This document shows, one piece after another, positions 32,322-42,792 of a DNA stretch of 64,000 bases (position 1 is the stretch's first letter; every line of letters starts with the position of its first letter). The stretch is taken from positions 10,571,905-10,635,904 of the forward strand of contig NC_080732.1 of NCBI RefSeq assembly GCF_019097595.1. The letters are read 5' to 3'. The notes below the pieces were generated by a model. The model did no database searches. It was not told the DNA's origin and worked only from the letters and a program-made list of their open reading frames with translations. A program made the position numbers and the translations under genes. Source of the DNA: Hemibagrus wyckioides (lineage: Eukaryota > Chordata > Actinopteri > Siluriformes > Bagridae).

Positions 32322-32881
32322 AATGAAACAACAAATACATCATTATCAGCTGATTTCAATTTTGTATCTTTTTTTTCTGAAAAACACAACTAATTATATG
32401 AAACAACCAAATATAATAGTTTTAGTGTGGATGGTTTATGAAGTTTTCTTTTTATTATTTCATGGAAAACATTTTGCTTATCTTGCATGTGGATAAGATG
32501 TGCATGCAAATGCAATGTACATACTCAACTGTTCTTTTGTCAGTTAATAAAAGTTTTGAATCCTATTGACCTACATTGTATGAACAAAACACCTAACATA
32601 CTTCGTATCTTTGTATTCTATAGTGGTTGGACTGTACCATGAGTTTGAGAAAATATATATGATAAAAGGTTGCATATTCTTTTCATATTGTCTTTTGTCG
32701 CATTGCATCTCTTGCGTGCGATGTAGACGAAGTTAATCTAACAAGTCCACTTTATCATGCTTATATTTTGAGTTAAGTCTATATGACAAATCGCACATTA
32801 TTTCCGATAACTGTGATAAATATAGCCAGGATTGCAAAACATGAAGTTAGATTTGCAAGATATAAAACCGGGATTGCGACA

Positions 32882-33389
32882 CCACGATGAAGTTAGCTTG
32901 ATATTCAGATATTAGACAGACATTCGGAAGCGGTATTTTAGGGACCGTTGACAAATTTCTTTACGAATAAAATGTGGTATTGTTACTTACCTGGCTACGT
33001 GCCCCAGTTATTCTAATTTCTTCTTTAATAAACATATGCCATGTGTCATTGCATACAGCTTTTGTTATTTAGTATTAATTATGTATCATGTGAAGTAATT
33101 TGTAATTATTATTATTATTATTTTTAATTAAAAAAAAATCACTATTCCTTTCAATAGCTTCTAGGTCATGTGACCCTATGACCCAAACCTAGTACCAACA
33201 TAATCTACTTGGTCATCCCTACAAGGTACACCACTTGTTATCCCAAAATGTGCTTTCATTGATTTTTTTTTATTTGTTTATTTTCTTCATTTGTTTAATT
33301 AATTTCTTATTTAAAAAACAAGTATTTTTTTCTCAAGATTAAACAGTGTTTTAGTGTTATTGCCCAGTGCACTCTGTCTTAATTATTAT

Positions 33390-33473
<84 letters not shown>

Positions 33474-33492
33474 GACAGACAGACAGACAGAT

Positions 33493-33523
<31 letters not shown>

Positions 33524-34090
33524 GGCAGACAGATAGAAAAAAATATGGAAATGCTGCTTGTGTGTTTAAGAAGACCACTGGGTAATAACACTAAAAAACT
33601 TTGTTTAATCGTGAGAAAAAAAATACTTGTTTATTTAAATAAGAAATGAATTAAACAAATGAAGAAAATAAACAAATAAATAAAAATCAATGAAGACATA
33701 TTTTGGGATACAAAGAGGTGTACCCTGTGGAGGTGTCCAAGTAGATCATTTTGGTACTAGTTTTGGGTCACAGGATCACATGACCTAGAAGCTACTGAAG
33801 AAATAGTTTTTTTTTAAATTAAAAAATAAATTAATAATAAAAAATGTATTCACATGATACATAATTAATATTATCTATTAATTAAATTCTTATTTATAAA
33901 TAAACAAAATCTGTTTGCAAAGCCGCATGCCATATGTATATTTAAGAAGAAATTAGAATAACTGGGGCAGGTAGTCAGTTAAGTAACAAGTACCACATTT
34001 CAGTCGTACAGAAATTTGTCGACGGTCCCTAAACTACCGCTTCCAAATGTCTGTCTAATGTCTGAATATCAAGCTAACTTCACCGCGGTG
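32882..34090. repeat. Large inverted repeat, arms about 490-515 bp
   Basis: Left arm 32882-33369 and right arm 33576-34090 are diverged reverse complements over nearly their whole length. Matched landmarks include the acttcaccg/gatgaagtt outer end, the gaccgt/acggtc block, ctggggca/tgcccc(ag), and gcccagtg/cactgggt at the inner end. The 206-bp loop holds a GATA/GACA microsatellite. It would extrude as a long hairpin or give a folded transcript. Confidence 0.88.
33391..33535. repeat. (GATA)n-(GACA)n microsatellite at the hairpin loop
   Basis: GATA units from 33391 to about 33472 are followed by mixed GACA and GATA units. It occupies the loop of the inverted repeat. Confidence 0.95.
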
Positions 34091-34339
34091 ATTGCGACAT
34101 ATTTTCTCCTTGATGAGAACATTCATGCAAACTTGCTTTAAAATAATAAGCTTGCCCAGTGACACTACATTACTTAATTATGATTTTAGTTTCAAAACCA
34201 GGTCAAAACACACAATTGTACATTTTACTGGCATTAAAAACTTATATAGATATATTTGCATGTTGCAAACAATGCTTAATGATCACACTTATGTTTTACA
34301 AACATTTTAACAATCTAATAAATATAATAAAATGAATAA

Positions 34340-34445
34340 AGATACTTACTTTAAACGATGAAGTGTCGTGATCTCGTGCTGCACGTTTCACTGACGTTCA
34401 AAATGGCGCTATCATGTTATAGCGCGCATGCTCCAACCACCAAAC
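34340..34445 (-). promoter_or_regulatory. CpG-containing putative first exon and promoter
   Basis: On the minus strand a donor reading AAA-GTAAGTATC lies at 34348. The preceding 100 bases are unusually CpG-rich for this window and include a short inverted repeat gcgctat/atagcgc (34404-34424). This may be the non-coding first exon of the SAMD3-like transcript; that is an inference. Confidence 0.35.
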
Positions 34446-34629
34446 CACCATGTGTGCTTGTAAACTTGCATGTGCATATCCAGTCAACAGTTCAAATTAA
34501 GTTGGTCAGACAATTTTTGAACCAATGTATTTCCACTTGTTAAGTCAACTTTTTTTAGTTTTATTGTCCAGTTAACTAATAGATAATAGTTATTAAAACT
34601 TTTTGCAAGTTGGATTTTTTTACAGTGTA

Positions 34630-35088
34630 TCAACTTTCTGGAACCTCATAACTGCCATGATACCAACCAATTAACAACCAAGCAACCAGCTTAGTTTTCT
34701 AATGAATGACTAATCATATAGAAACCTCCTAGAAACACAGTGATACATAGCAACCACATGGAACCCCATAACGGTCATTTAACATCACCAATGGGAACCA
34801 TATTGAAACCTTATTTAAATGCCATGCAACTTAGGAAACAGCTGATTTTATTCCAGCTGATTATTTTGTTCCAACCAACTAGTTACAACTTTGCAACTAA
34901 CAGGGATAATATTAAGAACCTGTAGAAACATCTAAAATAGCCACCCAAAAAACACCTTAGTGAGCAGATGAGTTAGGTACAATCTTGCAACTAACTGGGA
35001 TCATATTGAAATCGACTAGAACAACCATAGTAACCACCTGGGATCCCCTACCATCCCATACCTAGCAACACTCTAGCAACTAGCTAAG
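34630..35088. repeat. TAGCAAC-type satellite, second block
   Basis: Degenerate repeats of motifs such as atagcaaccacatggaaccc and accatagtaaccacctggga. It flanks the EnSpm-like element on the right as 30070-30168 does on the left, so the element probably inserted into this array. Confidence 0.6.
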
Positions 35089-35090
35089 TA

Positions 35091-35698
35091 CAGGTGTTGG
35101 ACAATGAAACTGAAACGCCTGGTTTTAGACCACAGTAATTCATTAGTATGGTGTAGGGCCTCCTTTTGCGGCCAATACAGCATCAATTCGTCTTGGGAAT
35201 GACAGATACAAGTCCTGCACAGTGGCCAGAGGGATTTTGAGCCATTCTTCTTGCAGAATAGTGGCCAGGTCACTACGTGATGCTGGTGGAGGAAAACGTT
35301 TCCTGACTCGCTCCTCCAAAACACCCCAAAGTGGCTCAATAATATTTAGATCTGGTGACTGTGCAGGCCATGGGAGATCAACTTCACTTTCATGTTCATC
35401 AAACCACTCTGTCACCAGTCTTGCTGTGTGTATTGGTGCATTATCATCCTGATACACGGCACTGCCTTCAGGATACAATGTTTGAACCATTGGGTGCACA
35501 TGGTCCTCCAGAATGGTTCGGTAGTCTTTGGCAGTGACGCGCCCATCTAGCACAAGTATTGGGCCTAGGGAATGCCATGATATTGCAGCCCAAACCATCA
35601 TTGATCCACCACCATGCTTCACTCTGGGCATGCAACAGTCTGGGTGGTACCGCCAACACTAAATTGGCCAGTGTTTCAGTTTCATTGTCCAACCCCTG
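35091..35698 (-). mobile_element. Internally deleted Tc1-like element
   Basis: 608 bp with TA flanks (35089-35090, 35699-35700) and inverted repeats starting caggtgttggacaatgaaac at 35091. The 5' terminal repeat joins directly to the middle of the transposase gene, so the DNA-binding half is gone. The TIR differs from the 4913 family. Confidence 0.92.
35143..35631 (-). pseudogene. Tc1-like transposase, C-terminal 163 codons
   Basis: The open frame starts MPRVKHGGGSMMVWAAISWH and keeps YQDDNAPIHTA and SPDLNIIEPLWG, the second Asp and the Glu of the catalytic triad, and ends AAKGGPTPY. The first catalytic Asp and the helix-turn-helix domains are missing, so the product cannot transpose DNA. 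The remaining frame has no stop. Confidence 0.9.
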
Positions 35699-35721
35699 TA
35701 TGTTTAGTAACCAGTTATCTA

Positions 35722-37705
35722 TGTAGCGTCTCCAGGTCGGCTCACTTGCTCATGGGGTCCATTGCATCCTTCTCAAAAACTCAATTAACTATTACACAGC
35801 TCACAACTGAGCTATCACTACTTATAGTCGTTTCATTATACCTCAACCGACATGCTGTAACTCATGGGAGCCAGGCTCCGGGATTTCTGATGGCTCTGGA
35901 TAACCAATGACCCCCCCAACGAGACTGGAGACAAAGGAGGAATTCTGCCTCCATGAATGTTGGAGTTCTGGAGACCATCAGTATTGATAGCCCAGCCTCA
36001 CACCTCTGGAACTTCCCATCAACTTGTGACCTTAACATGCGAATCACCCTGCGCCTAGCAGTTTTACTGCTGTTAAAAGTCAACAAGAATTCCCTAATCT
36101 AAACCAAATCAATGCCTTGACCGGGGGATGACCAAAGTTCTGACTGAAGACACACACACACACACACACATACATACACACACACATCCACACATCCACA
36201 CACACACACACACACACACCCAAAGCGTCTGGAAACGCTCATCCTGACCCCCACACACACATCAAGTTCCTTGATTCAAGTTTCAATAAAACAATGGTAA
36301 AACCCTACCTGACCCATGCCTAACACACCTGTATATGTATTCCCCTTTTGCCTTTATATTTTTATTGTTGTATTACCACTCATGACCTGCTGTTCTGAGT
36401 TTTTCATGAAACAGAACCATGTTTTATAAGATAAGAATGTATGTTTTAATTGCTTATACCCAGTTTCCTTTCCTCTCATACTGTTTCTTTCATGTCTACT
36501 ATCAAAATGATCCACTTTTACTTTTATAAGCAATAGTGTATGCCATATGGTCATCCAAGTACATAATATGAGCCTTCGATACTTTAACTGAATCTTTATC
36601 CATTCCTGACTTCATCATAAAGTATGCAAATGAGTGACGGAGCGGAGACAAAGAAACGTTTCCCTCCAAAAGTTTCAGGTGTTGGATTGGTCACTCTGAA
36701 AAACTGGGCGCGACCAAGGGATCAATAAAAACCCTAAGCACCCATCTATCGTAGCTTTTTAGCTTTTTGGCTTTTTTAGCTTTGGCTTTTTGCTCAGCTT
36801 TTTGCTCTGCTCAGCTCGGCTTGGCCCACGGGGCGGTGGGGGGGCCCCCGTGCGCCTTTTCTTCCCGGCACGACCTCTTCTATCGTCGCCCGAGTCGACG
36901 CCGATCTTTCTTCGGGACAAGACTTTCACTTTCTCTTGAGACTTTGCCGGCAGCTTCAATCGAAGAACTTTGCACCACCGAAACCTTTTTCGTTTCAACA
37001 GAATCTCTCGCTTACTCCGAGGACTTTGAATCTCCGAACCTCCTTGATCCACTACATCAGGAAGCTTATCAACAAACCAATGCAAGTAAAAGTTATTAAT
37101 TATTTTAGATCCGCAATTTTAAGCCAAAGCCCCTTTATTAAGGCGAATCCTAATTACCCTGACGATTCTCACACGTGGTAATCAAAACTCGATCTGAAAC
37201 TTGCCATATTTGATCTCTTCTCTGTTTCCTTATCTCTTTCTCTCTCTCACTCTCCCTCTCGTTCTGATTTCCTCCGTATTCTCTTCCTTAATCTCAATCT
37301 CTCTCTGCCTACTTATCCCCTCTCTATAATCCTTACCCTGTCTTTTATGTATGTGTGTCGTAGTTAGTAAGTGTTGTGTGTTTTTGTTTTATTAAACGCA
37401 TTTTATTCACGAGTGATTGTCTCCATGCTTTGCTCACAATTTCGGGGTCCCTCAACATTGCTCTTGCTACGTGCTAAATTACAACTAGTACTTTATAAAG
37501 TAGTTATTCTTTCTTGGCCAGGAAGATAACTTTCCCTGGAATTAATGCATAATTATTCTGTCTGTTCGCTGGACGAACAAATCAAATAATTGTGTTATTG
37601 ATTCTCTGACAGTTAGTTCTAAAACCCCAATTTGAATATTTATAATTAATTATAACCAGTTATAATTACACTTAAATATTTAAATTTTGAGCTAGATTCG
37701 CTACA
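35722..37705 (+). mobile_element. Solo LTR, about 2 kb, with 4-bp target duplication
   Basis: Begins TGTAGCG and ends CGCTACA, flanked by TCTA at 35718-35721 and 37706-37709. A TATA-like caataaaaacc near 36722, and ATTAAA near 37391 followed by tgattgtctccatgctttg, fit U3, R and U5 in plus orientation. No internal genes remain. A 4-bp duplication fits several retrovirus groups, so this is probably an endogenous retrovirus relic. It contains an AC tract at 36150-36220. Short open frames inside show no domain. Confidence 0.75.
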
Positions 37706-37779
37706 TCTACAACCTTAATATCAACTTGTATAATACAAAAACCTCCCAGAACCAAGGATCAAATAGTGTAAAGCTCTTA

Positions 37780-38195
37780 TTATTCCTTACACTGCACCAC
37801 ACTCCCTCCGATAGCACTGGTCGACTGCTCCACCATCTCTCAGGGTACAATGTAGGTATACATTTAGACTCTTCTCTGTTCTGGCACTGAGATGGTGGAT
37901 TTAACTTTTCCTAGATGTCTGCACAGCTGACTCACTGTCCGTTTTCAAAGGACGGATGAAGATCTACCTCTTTCTGAAATACTTAAACGAGCTCTCATTT
38001 TCAATGTTTGTTTCTGTTGTGGTATGTTGTAAAAAAAATCCTCCCAATACAGATATGTTCCTCCCAACAAAGTTTTTAGGTTGATGACTAAGGCTGTGAC
38101 CAGCGTTAATGTATTCATTGACAGAGACTTCAAAGCACTTTTGTACTCATTTGTAGCCGTCTGTCAAATGCCAAAATGTAAATGTAAATGGGACC
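37780..38195 (+). mobile_element. LINE 3' end fragment
   Basis: Contains aaaggacggatgaagatcta, typical of the RT-protein C-terminus of L2-type elements, and ends in aaatgtaaatgtaaatg, a repeat tail like that at 14860. Confidence 0.6.
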
Positions 38196-38214
38196 ACTAG
38201 CTTTCAGGTGTTTC

Positions 38215-38490
38215 CTTAGCGCAAACTGCAACCTTGCAACTAACTTGCATCAAATTGAGCCCTTATAGAAACACCATTTCAACCATCTAGGACCCTATAA
38301 CAGCCACATAGCAATGTCCTAGCATTCTGCTCAATTTCTTTAAATAACTTGGATCAAATTGAAACCTCATAGACTCATTATAACAACTTCCTGGGATCTA
38401 GCAAAATTCTACAAAACTAAATGGTGAAATATGGATGTAAGAATGATCTAGCAGCACTCTACCAACTAAATGATATAGGCTAGCAATATT
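38215..38490. repeat. TAGCAAC-type satellite, third block
   Basis: Degenerate repeats similar to 34630-35088, for example accctataacagccacatag. Probably the same array, pushed apart by the Tc1, solo LTR and LINE insertions. Confidence 0.55.
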
Positions 38491-38491
38491 T

Positions 38492-38899
38492 CTAACATTG
38501 TTGTGATGGCAGAGCACCAAATGACAGCACAAATTCAATACCCCTCAGATTGTGGATCGCAAAAAAGCACATGGCTGCAAGGTAGAGTGGCAGGAACACA
38601 AACAGCTGGCAGCCAATGAGTATGGTAGCAAATGCTAACCATCTAGTAGAAGCAGGCACAGTATAAAAGGGCAAAGCAAAGGCAGTCATATGATTAAGTA
38701 TTCTCAGAGAGAATCTCCTATGCATGCTTCTGTCTCTGCCTGCTATGTCCTGTAAAAGCCCCTGTGCCCTGCCTGGAAGTCTCCTTTGCTGACAGCATAA
38801 ATCGCGTCCACTTAACTTTGAGTAGCTACAATTGCCTTTAGCATTTTCAGCGTTACTTGTGTAACTCTTCATAGCAACCAAGTAGCAACACCATAGCAA
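38492..38899 (-). CDS. Unassigned open frame, doubtful
   Basis: 136-codon frame with two hydrophobic stretches (FALPFYTV and LAFATILIGCQLFVFLPLYL). I recognise no family and see no splice context or conserved motif. It lies in satellite-rich DNA and may be chance. Confidence 0.15.
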   Translation of the reverse strand: MLWCCYLVAMKSYTSNAENAKGNCSYSKLSGRDLCCQQRRLPGRAQGLLQDIAGRDRSMHRRFSLRILNHMTAFALPFYTVPASTRWLAFATILIGCQLFVFLPLYLAAMCFFAIHNLRGIEFVLSFGALPSQQC

Positions 38900-39299
38900 C
38901 TGTAATCATAGAAACATTTTACCACTTTAACAATATAACTTTTTAACATTTTAAACTTATGTAGTAAAAATTATGCAGTTCCTATACTATATTTTTTATT
39001 CACACAATTAACTATTACACATCTTAACATTTTGGAATTAATGATAAAACACCGTAATATTGTTTCACACATTTTGGATGTAGAGCAGGCTCTGTCAAAC
39101 CAACATCTAAGGTCATACATGATGTTAAGCCATCTAATTATGTTCTTTTTTCTTATTTTCTCCAACCAAACTAGACCCTCTAAGGCCTCCCCAGAGGCCC
39201 TCTTCAACTCTGGGAGCACTATGACCCTTGCTTGCATGACCCTCCCACTGAACCACTAGGCTGGTGTGAATGTTTTTGGACCCTTGTGGTCCTTCGCTT

Positions 39300-39768
39300 C
39301 ATGACTTGACTGTTCATACACCTGGCCTATGCTCACCTACTCGAAGACCATGTTGAAAAAGAAAAAGCTTTTTCCAAGCACACCCGGGAAAAGCTGTGTG
39401 GCATATTCCTCTGGCCCACGATGGACTCAGAGGTCCAGGCCTTCTGTCAGCAGTGCCCCCAGTAACAGCACACCACTCCAAGAAAGCCGGGCCTGCATCC
39501 CTCATCCTGCCCATTTGTGATCTTGAAAGGGTAGTAGACTACTGCCTGGTTAACACCCAATTTTACCACATCTACCTACTATAAAGATTGATTGAGCTGG
39601 CCTCAGTGGTGTCTGCATTTGCTGTTTTCCCCAGAAGAACCATGGAGCGTATTTTGATCCAGAAAAGGATCAATATCACTCTGGACTAGCACCAAGACTT
39701 GATGTGGACCATTTTGCACCCCTAGACTGATGCACCTGGTCGACCATGAGATCAAAACCCCTCCTGGT
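39300..39768 (+). pseudogene. Gypsy integrase zinc-binding region and RT start
   Basis: The plus strand reads LAYAHLLEDHVEKEKAFSKH and DSEVQAFCQQCPQ (39320-39465), the integrase His/Cys zinc-binding region with a stop. At 39640-39768 it reads the segment ending DHEIKTPPG, which normally precedes RT. The RT segment continues at 42793 after the inserted LTR element. Confidence 0.72.
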
Positions 39769-39912
39769 TGTAGTGTTCCCTTTAAATTAGGAAAACTAAA
39801 AGAAAGCATTCAATACAGGTTTTATATCTCAACTCACTCCTTTACTCTTCTTTGTTTCTTTACTTATGTGCAACATCTGAACAACCTACAATGCCATCTA
39901 CTTGATATAACA
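39769..39912 (-). repeat. 3' LTR of the small LTR element
   Basis: 144 bp, aligned end to end with 42649-42792. Several differences, for example ttgatataaca against tggatacaaca at the end, show that the insertion is not recent. Confidence 0.85.
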
Positions 39913-40150
39913 TATTCCCCCCTTTGTATGAAAGAAATGCTATCACAGCACTTCTTCAGCAAGTAATAATCACATACAACACCATTTTATAACTACAGAA
40001 ATTCTTTTTCTTTTCTTTTTTTTCTAAATTAACACTGTTTTGCCTTTAACATGAACTTAGGCAAGCCCTTTTTTACTCAAGTGACATAGTCCTTGAACCA
40101 TATTGGGCTCTTCTTCATCCTAACACTTCTTGGGCATGTACTTGAATCCG

Positions 40151-40600
40151 TTAGAGAGTTCTCAAATAACTCCCCTTGGCCTTCCCAGCATACTTGGAAA
40201 AATGGATTGCATTCCAATGTCTCCCATCACTGAGAAGGAAAGTATGAATCCTTTTGCCTTGCACATTTAAGCATTTATTTGAGCAATTGGGCACTTTAGC
40301 AGTCACTTGAATTGCATGCACTGAAGTACTATACATATCAGTGGTGTTGTCAAATGCGATATGATAGTTCAGTGATCTGATTAAATCTATACCCATAACT
40401 GCATTATGAGTGACTGTAGCAGTCATAAAACCCAGTACAGACAAGGGCTGTTTGGAATAAGTGACCAGTTGTGCTTTAGGCAGTAACAATGGGGTAAATG
40501 AGAAACGATCTTCGTACAAAGATTGTGGAAGAATTGACATGCTTGAACCCAGTTTCACTCTGCGTGCACAACCATGTGCTGTAAATATGCCAACTTCACA
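40151..40600 (-). pseudogene. Retropepsin remnant of the LTR element
   Basis: The minus strand reads SSMSILPQSLYEDRFSFTPL, then LVTYSKQPLSVLGFMTATVT and NAVMGIDLI, the retroviral-type aspartic protease pattern. Before SSMSILP the usual D-[ST]-G catalytic triplet is replaced by VKLG, so the catalytic Asp is missing. Stop at 40151. Confidence 0.75.
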
Positions 40601-40756
40601 GTAAAGTCTCTATCATTAGCTTATTGTAAGTGGTTACATGATCCACATCGATAGCAATGTTGATTTGGTTTTAGTGCTTTGGGATCTTTGTGTTTCTTGA
40701 ATTGTTCGGTGTGTGCTTTGTGACGTTTCCAATTTTTTAAAATTTACCGAAACAGC

Positions 40757-42329
40757 CAGAGGTGGGTAGAGTATTCAAAATCTGTACTCAAGTAAAAGTA
40801 CAAGTACATATAGAAATATTTACTCAAGTAAACATAACAATCTTAATAGTTACTTGAGTAAGAGTAAAAAAGTATCCAATGAAAAAAACTACTCAAGTAG
40901 CTGGTTACTAGTTACTTCTGATCTGATTGATATGAAGCGAAAATCCAGAATTTTCAAACTACTTGGGAAGCTTTCACACACCTCTCCTTGAAAGTCTCTT
41001 TGTTTTGCTTATATAAAACATAGGTTGAAGTAAAGTAGCCTATCTCAGTCCAGTGAAGGCCACGTCTCAGCCCAGTGATGGGCAACATTAACATTACATG
41101 ACCTGTCATTTGCAATAAAGTCTCAAACACACCCAGGTGTTTTTCTAACAGTCAACTCTGTCTTTATTTTCACATTCACAACACATACTTGTCAGCATCT
41201 GCATTTAAACAAGCTAACAGAGAACAAAAGAGAATGTGTGTGTGCAGAGTGTGTGTGTGTGTGTTTATGTTTGTGCATGAACTTCTTTGTGTGTTTGCCC
41301 TTCAGTATGTGAGTGTTTATTTTGTCATATGTTCTTTCTTGAACAATCAGTTTTACAGAATTTTACTGTGGACTGATCCTCGTTTTCTTGACTTGATTAG
41401 TTCTGCATAAACCTTAAGCTTGTTTGGTGAATCCTCTGATGGAATAATAATATATGCATTTTATAAGTACATGCATTCTTTAGGTAGGAATAAAATACAA
41501 TCCCGTTTTTATTGTGTATGTATGTTCTACACTTTGTTGAGGTGTCCGTATTTGTGTATAAATGCATGACGTCACCGTATGCTGTTCAATTGATGCAGTG
41601 TTGTGGAAAAATGGGTGTGAAATTGTGCAGACATTTAGAATGAACACCTGTGTTGTTTGTAGGGTTCACAAGACATTGGTCATTGCTTGCATGAGCAGGC
41701 ATATGAAGAAAACTTTCGGACAGTGTGAGAAATCTGGTATTAAAATAAGGTCAATGTGCCCATAGTTACCAAATGAGCATTAACAGGGTTCAAATAGACA
41801 TAACTGTGACACTTACTGCTCCGTGTTTTTTCAGGTTGGAGCTGGAATTCTTGTACACTGCGATGTCAGTTGGTTTTGGTGAACACAGCATGCATCGCAT
41901 TATAAAACTATTCTTTTTGACATCTTGGAGTGAAAACGGACTGAACTTAAGGTCATGGGTGAGCTGCCTCCGATATCTCGCACACAAGTCTTCCTCTGCT
42001 TCAGCCATCATCTTCCTCTAAACGCGCTAAACGTAAGCGGGAGATCCGTAGCAGCCTCTCGCGAAACAGCCTCTCCAACGTCTCGCAAGACTTGCGAACA
42101 AGCCATATAAACTAATTATTTTAAAATCTCATATTAATTATTAACATTTGACAGTAATGGAAGAATGCAGCCAAATGTAGCGAAGTAAAAGTAAAATATT
42201 TTCACTAAAAATGTACTTGAGTAAGAGTAAAGGTACACATATTTAAATATACTCTAAGTACAAGTTACCCAAAAAATTTACTCAAGTAAATGCAACGAAG
42301 TAAATGTAATTCGTTACTACCCACCTCTG
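40757..42329 (-). mobile_element. hAT element, internally deleted
   Basis: 1573 bp with terminal inverted repeats cagaggtgggtag (40757) and its near-complement ending at 42329. Subterminal regions carry multiple actcaagtaa/ttacttgagt words on both sides. Flanking 8-mers gaaacagc and catagagc agree at 5 of 8 positions, a poor but possible duplication. It keeps one exon with a BED-like zinc finger; the catalytic domain is gone. It splits the gag frame of the small LTR element. Confidence 0.82.
41817..42011 (-). pseudogene. BED-type zinc finger exon of hAT transposase
   Basis: Starts MMAEAEEDLCARYRRQ and contains FIMRCMLCSPKPTDIAVYKN followed by SSSNLKKHG, the Cys-Cys-His pattern of a BED-like finger. 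It ends at a good donor (GTAAGTG after 41817). The finger's last residues and the catalytic exons are not found. Confidence 0.65.
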
Positions 42330-42385
42330 CATAGAGCAGACTCAACTTGACACGGTAAATTTACAACTTTTTGAACAGAGTGAGC

Positions 42386-42634
42386 TCATCTTCTAGCAAT
42401 AACATGTCTCACTGCATCATCAAATGTTATACCTGTGTCTGGTAATCTGAAGAAAAGTCTTTGACCTTGAGTGCCCAGAGAGTGTAGCAAAGTTGCATGA
42501 CACCTTGCATCCGATTTCCCCAAAGTTTTTATTGCTACCAAGTACTTTGAGAAAATCTTTTGCCACATATCAAAATGAATTGGTGGCTCGCCCACGTTTT
42601 GTAGGAATGGTGCTGGGGCAGGAACAGTCGCCAT
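42386..42634 (-). pseudogene. Gag N-terminal fragment of the small LTR element
   Basis: Starts at ATG 42634, only 14 nt after the 5' LTR. It reads MATVPAPAPFLQNVGEPPIH, FDMWQKIFSKYLVAIK and ATLLHSLGTQGQRLFFRLPD, the N-terminal Gag pattern of fish gypsy-type elements. It stops at 42386; VESAL sense sequence continues to the hAT boundary in another frame. Confidence 0.72.
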
Positions 42635-42648
42635 CCTGATTGCCAATA

Positions 42649-42792
42649 TGTAGTGTTCCCTTAAACTTAGCTAAACTAAAAGAAAGCATACAGACACTGG
42701 ATACAGATTTAACTCACTCCTTTACACTTTTCTCTTTCTTTACTTATGTGCTTCATCTGAACAACCTACAATGTCATCTACTGGATACAACA
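42649..42792 (-). repeat. 5' LTR of the small LTR element
   Basis: 144 bp copy matching 39769-39912. A primer-binding site could not be assigned in the 14 nt before the gag ATG. Confidence 0.85.

Larger units (their letters stand above)
30169..34627 (-). mobile_element. EnSpm/CACTA-like element carrying a gene fragment
   Basis: The outer ends are cactgtaaaaaatgaaaag (30169) and a complementary end finishing in ttttttacagtg (34627), with TA on both outer sides. The subterminal regions share words such as agttgacttaac near both ends. CACTG ends with an A-rich run are typical of fish EnSpm elements. Inside are a nine-copy minisatellite, a SAMD3-like last exon, a giant inverted repeat and a GATA/GACA tract. 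No transposase was recognised, so it is probably non-autonomous. An alternative is that the two ends belong to different insertions. Confidence 0.65.
39769..42792 (-). mobile_element. Small LTR retrotransposon (gag-protease only) with nested hAT
   Basis: Two direct repeats of exactly 144 bp (39769-39912 and 42649-42792), both beginning TGTAGTGTTCCC and ending ACA, flank the unit. On the minus strand a polypurine tract aaaggggggaata precedes the 3' LTR. Between them are a Gag-like frame, a zinc knuckle (CYRCGSCNHLQ near 40660) and a protease remnant; RT and integrase are absent. Without the hAT insert the element is about 1.45 kb. It sits in a gypsy RT frame, with flanks ctggt and ccagt as a probable diverged 5-bp duplication. 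Non-autonomous. Confidence 0.85.

Noticed and set aside
36759..37099. Overlapping basic and proline/arginine-rich frames in the solo LTR
   Set aside because: Both strands are open because of local GC-rich composition in the putative LTR leader; no domain or conserved start was seen.
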